NCBI GenBank assembly: GCA_030706455.1
Contig: JAUZOL010000017.1
Coordinates: 1 to 36,550 of the forward strand
DNA from: Bacteroidota bacterium
GTDB taxonomy: Bacteria > Bacteroidota > Bacteroidia > Bacteroidales > Paludibacteraceae
DNA: 36,550 nt
Reading direction: 5' to 3'
Part shown: piece by piece, positions 1 through 7,769 of the stretch
Layout: every line of letters starts with the position of its first letter
Numbering within the stretch: the stretch's first letter is position 1
Notes under the pieces: generated by a model
Databases searched by the model: none
Told to the model about the DNA's origin: nothing
What the model saw: the letters and a program-made list of their open reading frames with translations, nothing else
Translations under genes and position numbers: made by a program

Positions 1-1
1 A

Positions 2-412
2 ATTCAGCGGCTTTCGGCTTTGACGCGCCAAAAGGGCGAAGATACCGGACTGAAATTTATGCTACGGGATTCAGAAAATATACTTCAGGCCGATGTGATT
101 GTTTTGATTGGTACCCGTACGCAGGTTCAGGGACTTAATTGCGGTTACTGCGGAGTGTCAACCTGTGTCGAGAAATTGCAGAACGACGCCATGCCTTGCG
201 CAATCAATATGGTTGACCTTGGGATAGCAGTCGGTTCGGCCGTGGCTACAGCTGCCGATTTGAGGGTGGATACCCGAATAATGTTTTCGGTAGGGTTTGC
301 AATAAAAGAAATGGGTTATTTGGCCGATTGTCATTCCATTTATGCCATTCCGATGAGCGCTTCTTCCAAGAATCCCTTCTTCGACCGAAAGCCACGGGAG
401 CAAAAGGTCTAA
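2..412 (+). CDS. DUF2148 ferredoxin-like domain protein, 5' end missing
   Basis: The reading frame is open from base 2 with no convincing start, so the gene begins upstream of the window; 136 residues remain. The piece carries the cysteine pattern LNCGYCGVSTC followed by MPCAINMVDLGIA, then an AADLRVD segment and a C-terminal SSKNPFFDR. This is the arrangement I know from DUF2148 (ferredoxin-like domain) proteins, about 180 residues long, so roughly a quarter is probably missing. The clustered cysteines suggest an iron-sulfur or other metal site; the biochemical role of the family is not established. It converges on rpe and shares a bidirectional terminator with it. Family assignment is fairly secure, function unknown. 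Confidence 0.85.
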   Translation: MQRLSALTRQKGEDTGLKFMLRDSENILQADVIVLIGTRTQVQGLNCGYCGVSTCVEKLQNDAMPCAINMVDLGIAVGSAVATAADLRVDTRIMFSVGFAIKEMGYLADCHSIYAIPMSASSKNPFFDRKPREQKV

Positions 413-433
413 TCTTTAGTTTTACAGATAATT

Positions 434-478
434 AAAAAAGCCACAATCAAATACAGTACATTTGATTGTGGCTTTTTT
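434..478. terminator. Bidirectional intrinsic terminator
   Basis: An 18-bp perfect inverted repeat (434-451 against 461-478), extendable by one pair to a 7-nt loop, has A6 at its left end and T6 at its right end. It therefore gives a hairpin plus U-tract in both directions, serving the DUF2148 gene on the plus strand and rpe on the minus strand. Confidence 0.93.
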
Positions 479-500
479 AATGGCTTCAAAGGAGCAATAA

Positions 501-1151
501 TTAGAGTTCCTTGAGTTTGTTGATGGTGTCTATCGGGTCTTTTGCCGAAAAGACAAAGCTACCGGCAACCAATACATTTGCTCCGCTATCGACTAAACGT
601 CTGCCGGTTTCAAAATTTACGCCTCCATCAACCTGAATCAGAGCAGAGGCTTTTTTTGTGTCAATAAGCTGGCTCAATGTTTCAATTTTCGGACAGCTGT
701 TTTCAATAAACGATTGACCTCCGTATCCGGGATTGACGCTCATAATAAGCACCAGATCCAACTCGTTGATGATTTCTTCCAGTAGTGCGACAGGTGTATG
801 TGGATTGAGAGAAACTCCTGCTTTCATTCCAGCCTTTTTGATTGCCTGAACAGTTCTGTGCAAATGAGGGCAAGCCTCGTAATGCACGGTAATGCGGCTT
901 ACGCCAAGATCACGCAGACGGTCAATGTATTTGTCGGGCTCTATAACCATCAGGTGAGCATCCATTGGCTTTTGAGTGATTTTGGCAACCGATTCTATCA
1001 CAGGAAAGCCGAATGACAAATTAGGGACGAACACGCCATCCATCACGTCAAGATGAAGCCAGTCAGCTTCACTGCGGTTTACAATGTCGATTGATTGTTG
1101 CAGGTTGTTGAAATCAACCGAAAGGATAGATGGAGCTATTAGAGTTTTCAC
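501..1151 (-). CDS. rpe: Ribulose-phosphate 3-epimerase
   Basis: Interconverts D-ribulose 5-phosphate and D-xylulose 5-phosphate in the cytoplasmic pentose phosphate pathway. Visible family motifs are IAPSILSVDF at the N-terminus, HLDVMDGVFVPNLSFG, DAHLMV, MSVNPGYGGQSF and QVDGGVN, matching the metal ligands and phosphate-binding loops of a TIM-barrel epimerase. I chose the GTG at 1151 (216 aa, the usual family length) over the ATG at 1187. The upstream option adds 12 non-conserved residues, and a promoter -7 box lies inside it at 1177-1184, so a transcript from that promoter could not contain the ATG. It ends against the terminator at 434-478. Confidence 0.96.
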   Translation of the reverse strand: MKTLIAPSILSVDFNNLQQSIDIVNRSEADWLHLDVMDGVFVPNLSFGFPVIESVAKITQKPMDAHLMVIEPDKYIDRLRDLGVSRITVHYEACPHLHRTVQAIKKAGMKAGVSLNPHTPVALLEEIINELDLVLIMSVNPGYGGQSFIENSCPKIETLSQLIDTKKASALIQVDGGVNFETGRRLVDSGANVLVAGSFVFSAKDPIDTINKLKEL

Positions 1152-1176
1152 GGGAGTGTTATTAAAATTCGATGTG

Positions 1177-1184
1177 CAAAGATA
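1177..1184 (-). promoter_or_regulatory. Bacteroidota-type -7 box for rpe
   Basis: On the minus strand this reads TATCTTTG, an exact TAnnTTTG match. Transcription would start near 1170, leaving a leader of about 20 nt before the GTG at 1151. No clear -33 element is visible. Confidence 0.7.
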
Positions 1185-1279
1185 CAAAATTCAACTAAAA
1201 AGTGGGACTGAAATAGCAATGTTGATAATAAGCCGCTTCAGAAATTGTATGAAAGTCGTTTTCTGAAAAGCTGATTGTT

Positions 1280-1323
1280 TTAGCAAAACAGCAGCAACTC
1301 AGTTCTCTGAATTGCTGCTGTTT
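1280..1323 (-). terminator. Terminator of the M6 protease gene
   Basis: Twelve-base arms (AAACAGCAGCAA and its complement at 1286-1297 and 1312-1323) with a short inner stem form a hairpin 44 bases after the protease stop codon. On the minus strand it is followed by a short TTTTG tract, so it is probably intrinsic but modest. Confidence 0.75.
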
Positions 1324-1366
1324 GAAGTTGATAATGCCAGTCAAAATAAACGTAGGCTTATTATTT

Positions 1367-4300
1367 CTAGTTGATTACGACCTTCTTTAGTAGTACTTTA
1401 TCTGTTTTTTGTATAGTGACCATATATACGCCAGCTTGTAAATGTGTATCTATGATTGTCACTGTTTGAGAACTTCTCTTTCTTGCAATTGTTTGACCTG
1501 TTGAATTGTAAACGGATATTAAAGCTTCATCCGGATTGTCGTTTGCAATGCTGACAACAATCTGATTCAATGCGTTTCTGTACACAAGAACAGATTTGTC
1601 AGAGCTTACATCAGCAATTCCGGTTGCAACTTTCTTTTCGGCAAATGCGAAGTCACTGAAGCTGGTTAAACCGTTGATATTTAAAGGTGAGTCGGATGAT
1701 CCGAATGTTGGATATTCCCAGGATAAACCATTGTATTTGCCTGCGATTAACTTTGCTGTGTTGATAGAGGCGTCTTTGTCTGCCTCAATGAAACTGAATG
1801 CGCAAGAATAATTATCAAATGCAATGCCATTGTTGGTCAGTGTCCAATACCGGTTAATGCTCTTGACCGGATCGAGAGTAGAAGAGCCTATCTGTGGATG
1901 ATCGTTTGCCGTAGTGCTGCCGGTAAGGTTTCCTGCCGTTGAAACATTTGCAAAGGTTACAGATGCCGGAGTGTAGTTTGATGCATCACCAATTTCGAAA
2001 GTTTGGGTTACTGCAGTGCCTGTGGCAATATTCTTTTGAAGGTTGCCATTCACGTGTCCTGATGAGGATCTTGTTACGCTACCCGAAGCCGGAATAATCA
2101 GTTTGTTGTTGCCGGTTGTCACGACTCCCGAAGTGAAAGTAAGAAGGTTTCTCACACTTAGATCATTTGTGCTAAGGGTAACCCCTGCTGGATTATTTAC
2201 TGCCAAATTATAGAACGTTTTGCCTGCTCCACTTCCACCCGAAATAAATGTTTGATTTGCAGTGCCATTACAAGTAACCGTACCAGTGCCCGGAGTAAAA
2301 GTCCCACCGTTTATCCAGTTGCCGGCCAGCGATAGATTGAGACTATTGGCATCTAAAGTAGCCCCTGTGCCGATTGTTATATCACCATAAACCGAGAGCG
2401 GATTGGTTGCCAATTGAGCTGTTGGAGCATTGTAAGAATTTACAGTCAAGTTATAGATAGGTGCCGTGCTATTGATATGAATGGTTTGGTTTGTCGCTGT
2501 TGATCCATTGCCTATTTGCAGCGTACCTCCGGTTACAACATTGTTTGTTCCGGCAAGGTTTTGATAATCAGATGTTGTTGTAGATGCTTTTTGAATAGCA
2601 ATAGTACCTCCGCTCATATTGAATGTTGAGGCTGTCGTATTAATGTTAAATTGGACATATGTGGCTGTCGTATTTAAATTAAGTGTTCCTCCTGACTGAT
2701 TGTATGTAACGGTTGGGGTGCCACCTGATCCATTTTGAGGTCCCAAATAACCGGAGATATTCACTATTCCTCCTTCAATCGTAAAATTCATTCCGTTCAA
2801 ACTATACACATTGCCAAAGTTTGTTACCCCGGCACTATTCCTAAAGCTTCCATATAAAAATATATTTTTTGCAGTTGAATTAATTGTGCCGCCATTATTC
2901 CATAAACATGCAGTGGCCTGAATTGTTGGCGTTGCATTAAATGGCGTGATTGTAGAAGCGCTGGAGAGTTTGAACGTCCCGCTGGAAAGGTTTAATGGGG
3001 TAGTTCCGGAAGATGTGGTATTATTAAGAGTTATCACAGATTTAACCTCAAGGATCCTGCTTTGCGACCCTTTGTTGACTACCATATTATAGAATCCAGT
3101 ACTTGGTGCCGTTCCACCAATTGTTTGTAAATCATTCGTCCCATTGAAATTAACTGTACAACCTATACCGCTGGTTCCATAATTAAATGTGCCGTTATTA
3201 GTCCAGTCACCGGCTATGTTAATCGTGCTGTTTGTGGATGTGGCCGACAAAGTACCGTTATTTGTAATAGAACCGCTGATAGTTAAATTATTGGCGCTAC
3301 TTGTCCCCATTGCTACCGTCGCACTGATATCAATCGTGATGTTGTTACAAACAGCTCCTGTTGTTGAGATTATAGGACTGTAAGGTGTTCCTGACGGAAT
3401 TTCCACATCATTTGTAGAGGTAGGTATAACCCCAGTCGACCAGTTGGACGCAGTAAACCAGTCAGTACTTGTGCCTCCGATCCAGTTGTTTGTTGTTGAG
3501 CTGCCATCTTTCCACACCTCCACATCATCTAAGCAAATACCGCATCCGTTAGCTGCGTAACCTTCAAAAGCAATGTAGTAGGTAGATGACACTTCAGGCA
3601 ATGAAATCGACTCTAAAGTCCAAGTTGCAATATTGTCCAGATATTTCTGCAAAAGTTTCCATTCGCCGGTTGCCGATGTGCGATAATACACGTAAAGCTT
3701 GTCCTGGTTTGACCCTGCTGCTGCTTGTGTGTGCCAGAACTTTAATGTTGGATTGGCAGCGCCCGACATGTCGAGAGGTGGTGTAATAAATTTCGAGACC
3801 GGCGATTTCCATGCCCCATCGTAAAAACGCGCTAACTTACTACCACCGTGTGCTGAGGCAGGAGTGCTGTTATAGCCTGATTTGTCCGCAATTGTCCAGC
3901 CATACGTATCTGAGATATATTCTTGCATCCAGCATCCAGGTATAACTCCACCTTCAAAGCCTTCTGAAAATAGAGGTTGTGATATTGATGAACATGTTGT
4001 GGATCCATTGGCTGCGCTTGCTAAAGAATAATTTGCTGAGCCATCGGTAGCCCATATTTGATAGTAATATGTGGTTGATGCCGATAATCCGGAATTGTCG
4101 CTAAAAGATGAAGCTGTCCCTGTGTAAATGATAGTACCGCCACCAGTAAGCGTATTCCCTGAAGAGTAAGATGTGCCGGATGTCGGATTTCCAAACGTGT
4201 TGGTCGTATTTCTTGCAATAATTACATTACTGCTATTTAGCCATGAAAGGTTGATCTGTGTTGAGCTGGCTCCCATTGCCTTGAAGTTCTGAATGGAGTT

Positions 4301-5944
4301 TACAGCAGGACATCCGTTGACGTATAGAGTGATTGTGCCGCTATTTTCTGTAATATTTGTCAGGGGATAACCCGTATTATTTCCGGCCCAGGACTGCATG
4401 CTGGGAATTGTAGCATCTGTAAAGGAAAACTTGTTCCCTGTGCCAGGGAAAGGACAGTATCCACTATTTACATTCCCGTATACAGTGGGATCAGAACTTG
4501 TGGAAGTGGGATTTGTGCTAATGTTGGCACTGACCAGATAAAATCCTTCAGGATATGTTTTGTTGGCATGGCTGTCCCAATATGTTTTGCTGTATTTGTA
4601 AATCAACAATCCATGACCGTTTACATATCTATTGAATCCTATTTTTTGCCTGTTTTCCAGAAGGTAATACTCGTTGGGGGTTGTCGTATTGATGATGTAA
4701 ACAGAAGGGTTGTTGGTGTAATCAGGAATGGATAGCGATGTAGATCCGGAAAGCGTAATCGGCGCAATCCAGCCGGCTCTGATTTTTTCAAATGGGTTAA
4801 AATGAGAAGGCACATTTCCTTTGTTAGCGGTAGTACCATTATAACATCCTCCGCACATCACATCCCAATTACCTGTGCCGGGAAACTGGCCTCCGGTAGA
4901 GTAATCCGTATCGTAATAATCGGGAGCACCGCAGACATGCCCAAACTCGTGGCAAATAACGCCAATACCGGTTAACGATCCGTCGCTGTTCAGTTCGTTG
5001 GAGCAAGAATATTTAGATACAGTCTTACCATCGAATGTTTGCCCAGAAATACCTCCGGCATGAGGCCAGATTGTATTGGCAATTCCGCTTGAAGCCTGGC
5101 CTTTGCCTGCATAAATGATGTAAACACCATCAACCGATCCGTCACCATCATTGTCGTATTGCGAAAAATCGACATCAGCATCGGCATCCTTAACAGCTTC
5201 CTCCATTAGATAGTGGGAATTTGGATCATGAGAGCCATCTTCCGCATCTGTGCCATAATAGGCCATATTATTTTGTGCTGTGTAAATTCCGGCTACATAG
5301 GTTTGCACATCAAACTGGTTGTATGATTGCTCTAAGAAATAATCTCTGACACTCCCGCTGGCTCCATTTAAATTGTAGTTTTGAGTGTTCATCAGGTCAT
5401 CAAAATCCTTTTTGGTGAATGTGAAGTGTAAATCTGGAAATTGGATCAGGATAAGCAGGAGTTTTTTCGTTCCGCGGGGAGTAAATACCCTGTTAACTCC
5501 TTTAGTATTTGACGGTGTGTTGGAAACCACACCTTTGTAAAAAGAACCGGTGCCAATCAGGTTCTCTTCTCCGGTTCTGGCTTCCCATGCTGATTTTAGT
5601 ATGCTGATCTGATTTTTACTAAAACGAAGATTTTTGGAGACGCTTCTTAAAAATACCGTTTCTTTATTAGTCCTCTTATTGGTTTCATGCGCAATTACAC
5701 CCGATTTTTTAAGATTCCCTTTGGAGTCTGTGAAGGCATATTCCCATCCATTTTTACCATTACTAAGCAGGGTAAATCCATCTCCTGTTTCGGCCCAGTG
5801 AACTCTTTCGTCACCTTTAAGCTGAATAGTAATTTCGGTTCCATCGGGTTGTTTGTACTTGATGGGATAAGGATAGGCTGGAATAGCAAATAGTTGTGGT
5901 GTTGATACAATACAGGTAAGTAGAATAAGTAGAAATTTTCTCAT
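1367..5944 (-). CDS. Secreted M6-family metalloprotease with T9SS sorting domain
   Basis: A predicted secreted zinc endopeptidase of about 1525 aa. The ATG at 5944 gives a clean signal peptide (MRKFLLILLTCIVSTPQLFA); the in-frame ATG at 5986 would put 14 residues before it. The catalytic region covers roughly residues 165-460, with HEFGHVCGAPD at 332-342, the HEXXHXXGXXD zinc signature of InhA/M6 peptidases. A fibronectin III-like stretch (about 545-650) and a MAM or choice-of-anchor-J-like domain (about 658-810, from EGFEGG to LDDVEVW) follow. A long Ser/Thr/Asn/Gly-rich beta-solenoid runs from about 817 to 1448 and begins NWIGGTSTDWFTASNW. The last 75 residues (VLVYRNALNQIVV to KKVVIN) are a T9SS type A sorting domain. 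Export to the cell surface or medium and a role in degrading external protein are inferred. Confidence 0.93.
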   Translation of the reverse strand: MRKFLLILLTCIVSTPQLFAIPAYPYPIKYKQPDGTEITIQLKGDERVHWAETGDGFTLLSNGKNGWEYAFTDSKGNLKKSGVIAHETNKRTNKETVFLRSVSKNLRFSKNQISILKSAWEARTGEENLIGTGSFYKGVVSNTPSNTKGVNRVFTPRGTKKLLLILIQFPDLHFTFTKKDFDDLMNTQNYNLNGASGSVRDYFLEQSYNQFDVQTYVAGIYTAQNNMAYYGTDAEDGSHDPNSHYLMEEAVKDADADVDFSQYDNDGDGSVDGVYIIYAGKGQASSGIANTIWPHAGGISGQTFDGKTVSKYSCSNELNSDGSLTGIGVICHEFGHVCGAPDYYDTDYSTGGQFPGTGNWDVMCGGCYNGTTANKGNVPSHFNPFEKIRAGWIAPITLSGSTSLSIPDYTNNPSVYIINTTTPNEYYLLENRQKIGFNRYVNGHGLLIYKYSKTYWDSHANKTYPEGFYLVSANISTNPTSTSSDPTVYGNVNSGYCPFPGTGNKFSFTDATIPSMQSWAGNNTGYPLTNITENSGTITLYVNGCPAVNSIQNFKAMGASSTQINLSWLNSSNVIIARNTTNTFGNPTSGTSYSSGNTLTGGGTIIYTGTASSFSDNSGLSASTTYYYQIWATDGSANYSLASAANGSTTCSSISQPLFSEGFEGGVIPGCWMQEYISDTYGWTIADKSGYNSTPASAHGGSKLARFYDGAWKSPVSKFITPPLDMSGAANPTLKFWHTQAAAGSNQDKLYVYYRTSATGEWKLLQKYLDNIATWTLESISLPEVSSTYYIAFEGYAANGCGICLDDVEVWKDGSSTTNNWIGGTSTDWFTASNWSTGVIPTSTNDVEIPSGTPYSPIISTTGAVCNNITIDISATVAMGTSSANNLTISGSITNNGTLSATSTNSTINIAGDWTNNGTFNYGTSGIGCTVNFNGTNDLQTIGGTAPSTGFYNMVVNKGSQSRILEVKSVITLNNTTSSGTTPLNLSSGTFKLSSASTITPFNATPTIQATACLWNNGGTINSTAKNIFLYGSFRNSAGVTNFGNVYSLNGMNFTIEGGIVNISGYLGPQNGSGGTPTVTYNQSGGTLNLNTTATYVQFNINTTASTFNMSGGTIAIQKASTTTSDYQNLAGTNNVVTGGTLQIGNGSTATNQTIHINSTAPIYNLTVNSYNAPTAQLATNPLSVYGDITIGTGATLDANSLNLSLAGNWINGGTFTPGTGTVTCNGTANQTFISGGSGAGKTFYNLAVNNPAGVTLSTNDLSVRNLLTFTSGVVTTGNNKLIIPASGSVTRSSSGHVNGNLQKNIATGTAVTQTFEIGDASNYTPASVTFANVSTAGNLTGSTTANDHPQIGSSTLDPVKSINRYWTLTNNGIAFDNYSCAFSFIEADKDASINTAKLIAGKYNGLSWEYPTFGSSDSPLNINGLTSFSDFAFAEKKVATGIADVSSDKSVLVYRNALNQIVVSIANDNPDEALISVYNSTGQTIARKRSSQTVTIIDTHLQAGVYMVTIQKTDKVLLKKVVIN

Positions 5945-5970
5945 AAAGATTATTGGTATTTTAAAAACGA

Positions 5971-6002
5971 AAGAAGCATAATCCATTCGAATTATGCTTC
6001 TT
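5971..6002 (-). promoter_or_regulatory. Perfect 12-bp inverted repeat at the M6 transcription start
   Basis: Arms 5971-5982 and 5991-6002 (AAGAAGCATAAT and its complement) flank an 8-base loop. The element overlaps the predicted start of the protease transcript and lies just after the nitroreductase stop. On the minus strand it is followed by TTCGTTTTT. It could be the nitroreductase terminator, an operator palindrome, or a 5' stabilising hairpin on the protease mRNA; the sequence alone does not decide. Confidence 0.7.
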
Positions 6003-6005
6003 CTG

Positions 6006-6013
6006 CAAAGATA
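6006..6013 (-). promoter_or_regulatory. -7 box for the M6 protease gene
   Basis: Reads TATCTTTG on the minus strand, an exact Bacteroidota -7 match, about 60 bases upstream of the ATG at 5944. It lies between the nitroreductase stop and the protease start, so the protease is likely transcribed separately. Confidence 0.7.
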
Positions 6014-6040
6014 TGCTTTTTCTTTGTTAAGGCAGGTTTT

Positions 6041-6805
6041 TTATTGTTTCTTTTGATCGTCTGAATAAATCTTAAATCCTTGTTTGCGTACATAATTTTC
6101 CATGTCATATTTCAGCGCAATCTGGTGGTAGTCCAGAATATGTTTTCCCCAGTCATTAGTGGTTTTGTCACCGGCGCGTACGGTATTGTAAGCTGTTACT
6201 TCTTCGTTGTATGCCAATAGCTCAGGTTTGATATCGTCTGTCCGGTAGTGGTTTTCGTGGATTACCAGCGATAAGGGCATTTTGGGTTTTAGATCGGGCT
6301 GTTCCGACGGATAACCGATTGACAATCCACAAATAACGCATACACCTTCTGGTAGTTGCAAGATTTTTGCCAATTCTGCCGGCGCTGCCGTGCGGGTATA
6401 GCCGATACAGCAGGATCCTAATCCCAGTGTTTCGGCAGCAATTACTGCATTCTCCATGGCTAAAGCAGCATCGATTACGCCTACCATAAATCCGTCCATG
6501 GTGTCCTGGAAACGGGGGAATTCAGTATCGGTGGCTTCTGCAAATTGCTGTAGTTTATGAAAATCCACGCAAAATACCATAAATACCGCTGAGGTCTTTA
6601 TCTGTTTTTGGCCGATCAGTTCGTATAGCTGCACTTTCAGATCCTGATCGGTGATGGATATTACCGAAAATTGCTGTCCGTTGTAGCTGGTTGGTGTATT
6701 CTGAATTGCCTTGTAAATGAACTCCAGTTTTTCGGGTTCAATTGGTTTGCGTTCGTAACGTCTTACCGAGGTTCTGTTCAAAAATATTTCTTCTATAGTC
6801 TTCAT
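6041..6805 (-). CDS. NfsA/NfrA-like nitroreductase (FMN-dependent NADPH oxidoreductase)
   Basis: A 254-aa protein of the nitroreductase fold, expected to be a cytoplasmic FMN flavoprotein that transfers electrons from NAD(P)H to nitroaromatics, quinones or flavins. Visible family features are the N-terminal RTSVRRYERKPI (FMN phosphate-binding arginines), the TPTSYNGQQFSVI segment, the central ETLGLGSCCIGYTR and the CGLSIGYPSEQP region. The length and a C-terminal tail after residue 195 resemble the NfsA/NfrA type more than the short NfnB type. The physiological substrate cannot be read from the sequence. It follows the terminator at 6820-6875 with only about 15 bases to spare and no consensus promoter, so it may depend on read-through. 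Confidence 0.9.
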   Translation of the reverse strand: MKTIEEIFLNRTSVRRYERKPIEPEKLEFIYKAIQNTPTSYNGQQFSVISITDQDLKVQLYELIGQKQIKTSAVFMVFCVDFHKLQQFAEATDTEFPRFQDTMDGFMVGVIDAALAMENAVIAAETLGLGSCCIGYTRTAAPAELAKILQLPEGVCVICGLSIGYPSEQPDLKPKMPLSLVIHENHYRTDDIKPELLAYNEEVTAYNTVRAGDKTTNDWGKHILDYHQIALKYDMENYVRKQGFKIYSDDQKKQ

Positions 6806-6819
6806 TGTTATTGCATTTA

Positions 6820-6875
6820 TAATAAAACAAAAGCCTTACATCGATATCTGAAAGAGATATACGGATGCAAGGCTT
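6820..6875 (-). terminator. Terminator after the zinc-ribbon gene
   Basis: An imperfect hairpin of about 19-21 pairs (AAGCCTT at 6831-6837 pairing with AAGGCTT at 6869-6875, with two mismatched spots inside) is followed on the minus strand by TTTTGTTTTATT. It starts about 30 bases after the zinc-ribbon stop codon and probably closes the four-gene unit. Confidence 0.85.
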
Positions 6876-6904
6876 GCGTTATGTTGAACTTGAATAAAAT
6901 TCGT

Positions 6905-7675
6905 TTATTCCATTGGTTCTGAAGGGGTATCTATTTCAGGATCCACTAAGATTCGTCCGCAATACTCACATACGATAACTTTTTTGCGAAGGCGAATTTC
7001 CATTTGTCGTTGAGGCGGAATTTTATTGAAACAACCACCACAGGCGTCACGCTGAATGGTAACCACTGAAAGACCGTTGCGAACATTCTTACGAATGCGT
7101 TTGAAAGCTGTCAGTAATCGTGGTTCGATCATGCCTTCGATTTCTTTTGCACGTTCGCGTAATTTTTCTTCTTCCTGTTTGGTCTCAGAAACAATTTCGT
7201 CGAGCTCGCTCTTTTTCTGGTTGAGGTCGATGGTTCTTTCGTTCAAAAGTTCGGTAGCTTTCGCAATCTCTTCGTTTTTGTAAGTGATTGAAGCCTGCGC
7301 ATCACGAATTCTTTTTTCGCTCAATTCGATTTCCAGTGTCTGGAATTCAATTTCTTTCGACAGGAAGTCGTATTCGCGGTTGTTGCGGACATTGTCCTGT
7401 TGTTCGGTATATTTATCGATTTTCGTTTTGGCTTCCGTGATTTCAACCTTGTGGGCAGCTACTTGTTTCTGGAGGTCCTGTACTTCAGTGGTGTGGTTGT
7501 CTATACGGGTCTGCAAACCTGCAATTTCGTCTTCCAAATCCTGAACTTCAAGGGGTAATTCACCACGCAAAGTCTTGATTTTGTCGATTTCTGTTGCAAC
7601 TGTTTGCAATTCATACAGAGCTTTCAATTTTTCTTCGACTGAAATTTCTTTTTCGCTTTTTGCTTCTGTAGCCAT
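6905..7675 (-). CDS. C4-type zinc-ribbon coiled-coil protein
   Basis: A 256-aa protein. Residues of about 10-195 are charged, Glu/Lys/Gln-rich heptad-like sequence typical of a long antiparallel coiled coil. The C-terminus holds two CxxC knuckles, CGGC at 212-215 and CEYC at 236-239, forming a zinc ribbon. This matches the C4-type zinc-ribbon family (zf-RING_7 / DUF164-like), often described as a possible nucleic-acid-binding protein, with no firmly known function. It lies directly downstream of the Nif3-like gene, a neighbour pair I know from other Bacteroidota, suggesting a shared but undefined process. The start is the ATG at 7675; the next upstream gene ends 94 bases away. Confidence 0.9.
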   Translation of the reverse strand: MATEAKSEKEISVEEKLKALYELQTVATEIDKIKTLRGELPLEVQDLEDEIAGLQTRIDNHTTEVQDLQKQVAAHKVEITEAKTKIDKYTEQQDNVRNNREYDFLSKEIEFQTLEIELSEKRIRDAQASITYKNEEIAKATELLNERTIDLNQKKSELDEIVSETKQEEEKLRERAKEIEGMIEPRLLTAFKRIRKNVRNGLSVVTIQRDACGGCFNKIPPQRQMEIRLRKKVIVCEYCGRILVDPEIDTPSEPME

Positions 7676-7769
7676 AACGGTGTTGAATTTACAATTTTAC
7701 GTTTTATTGTGCCGTTTTTTCTTGATTTTCTTGCTGTTCGGAACTCGCTTTGAGTCTGAAAGTGCTTAC

